From positions 1-6,184 of the forward strand of contig JAJYYT010000132.1 of assembly GCA_021800645.1 (NCBI GenBank): DNA of 6,184 bases. Reading direction: 5' to 3'. Source of the stretch: Actinomycetes bacterium (GTDB lineage Bacteria; Actinomycetota; Acidimicrobiia; Acidimicrobiales; RAAP-2). A model generated the notes under the pieces. That model was not told where the DNA came from and ran no database searches. It worked only from the letters and a program-made list of their open reading frames with translations. Shown piece after piece: positions 5,607 through 6,184 of the stretch. The number at the start of each line of letters is the position of its first letter. Within the stretch, counting starts at the first letter, position 1. The translations under genes and the position numbers were made by a program.

Positions 5607-6184
5607 TCAACGGGCGGACACCGCGGAGACCGTCTGGTCGGGCTTGTTCTCGGCCGAAGCGAGCTCGAGGGTCTGGCCCTTGGGCTCGGGCAGGGCCACG
5701 AGGGTGAGGACGATCCCGATCGCCGAGACCCCCGCCATGATCCCCATCACCCCGCTGATCCCGACGGAGGCGAGCAGGTGGGGGACCAGCAGGGCGCCGA
5801 GGAACGCGCCGGTCTTGCCGGCGGCGGCCGAGATGCCGTCCCCGGTGCCGCGCACCGAGGTCGGGAAGATCTCCGATGGATAGACGAAGGTGGTCATGTT
5901 CGGGCCGAACTCGACGAAGAAGTAGCTGATGGCGAACAGCGGCAGGAACACGCCGACCGCGCTCGCACCGTCGGGGAGCAGCCAGATGAGCGCGAAGGCC
6001 GCAGCCATGACCGTGAACCCCTGCCACTGGATGCGCTTCCTCCCGATGCGGTCCATGAGGAACACGGCGAGCCAGTAGCCGGGGAAGGCGGCGACGGCGA
6101 AGATGGCGAGCGAGATGAGGGTGTGGTCGAGGAGGGTGCCTGTGGGCTGGAGGAGCTTCAAGATAAGCGGGCTCGAGACCGAGT
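5607..6184 (-). CDS. MFS transporter resembling phosphate:H+ symporter (PHS) type, C-terminal part
   Basis: This is the last part of a 12-helix MFS importer. Its start lies beyond the window: the frame is open to the edge (SVSSPLI before the possible TTG at 6161), and the visible piece begins near helix 7. Counting from the codon at 6161, helices fall at about 14-36, 46-62, 67-85, 113-131 and 134-157. DRIGRKR (37-43) is the MFS motif between two helices. FGPNMTTFVYPSEIFPTSVRG (85-105) followed by GISAAAGKTGAF (109-120) resembles the PHS family, in which Pho84-like proteins carry GPNxTTF...P.E.FPT..R.T..GI.AA.GK. PEPKGQTLEL (158-167) is the end motif shared with sugar porters. The substrate could be phosphate, a sugar or an organic acid, and the sequence does not decide. 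It lies 88 bp upstream of E1-alpha on the same strand, so cotranscription is possible. Confidence 0.85.
   Translation of the reverse strand, partial: SVSSPLILKLLQPTGTLLDHTLISLAIFAVAAFPGYWLAVFLMDRIGRKRIQWQGFTVMAAAFALIWLLPDGASAVGVFLPLFAISYFFVEFGPNMTTFVYPSEIFPTSVRGTGDGISAAAGKTGAFLGALLVPHLLASVGISGVMGIMAGVSAIGIVLTLVALPEPKGQTLELASAENKPDQTVSAVSAR

Noticed and set aside
4571..5707. A 378-codon plus-strand open frame opposite E1-alpha.
   Set aside because: It is a shadow of the E1-alpha gene, whose motifs are unambiguous, and it also runs across the intergenic gap into the transporter without any recognisable domain.

Overview
The window is about 6.2 kb of very GC-rich DNA with dense, mostly G/C-ending codons, frequent GTG starts and overlapping or tightly packed genes. 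This fits a high-GC actinobacterium. The E2 linker motif LLVGYG and the BkdABC-like gene order point the same way, but no marker gene fixes the genus. Both ends cut through transporter genes. I see no tRNA or rRNA, CRISPR array, insertion sequence or phage gene.

Left part (1 to 1796, plus strand): the C-terminal half of a DHA2-type (14-helix, EmrB/QacA-like) MFS exporter, followed by a MerR-family regulator whose start codon overlaps the exporter's stop. This looks like an efflux gene with its own regulator placed downstream in the same transcript. The exporter ends in a hydrophilic tail carrying an in-frame 18-bp tandem repeat.

Middle (1797 to 1898): a 102-bp convergent intergenic gap with GC-rich inverted repeats that may end transcription from both sides.

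Right part (1899 to 6184, minus strand, reading right to left): the C-terminal part of an MFS transporter resembling the phosphate:H+ symporter (PHS) type, an 88-bp gap, then three genes for a 2-oxo acid dehydrogenase complex: E1-alpha, E1-beta and the lipoyl-bearing acyltransferase E2. The spacing (GTGA overlap, then 15 nt) indicates one operon. E1-alpha carries the thiamine diphosphate motif and a TSDD loop typical of branched-chain 2-oxo acid dehydrogenases. E1-beta and E2 agree with that reading, so the complex most likely converts the 2-oxo acids of valine, leucine and isoleucine to acyl-CoA. The E3 (dihydrolipoamide dehydrogenase) that would complete the complex is not in the window.

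Overall this is ordinary metabolic and efflux content. I did not find a convincing new biological system. The observations most worth a check are the repeat tail of the exporter, the His/Asp-rich insert in E2, and the palindrome in front of the E1-alpha gene.
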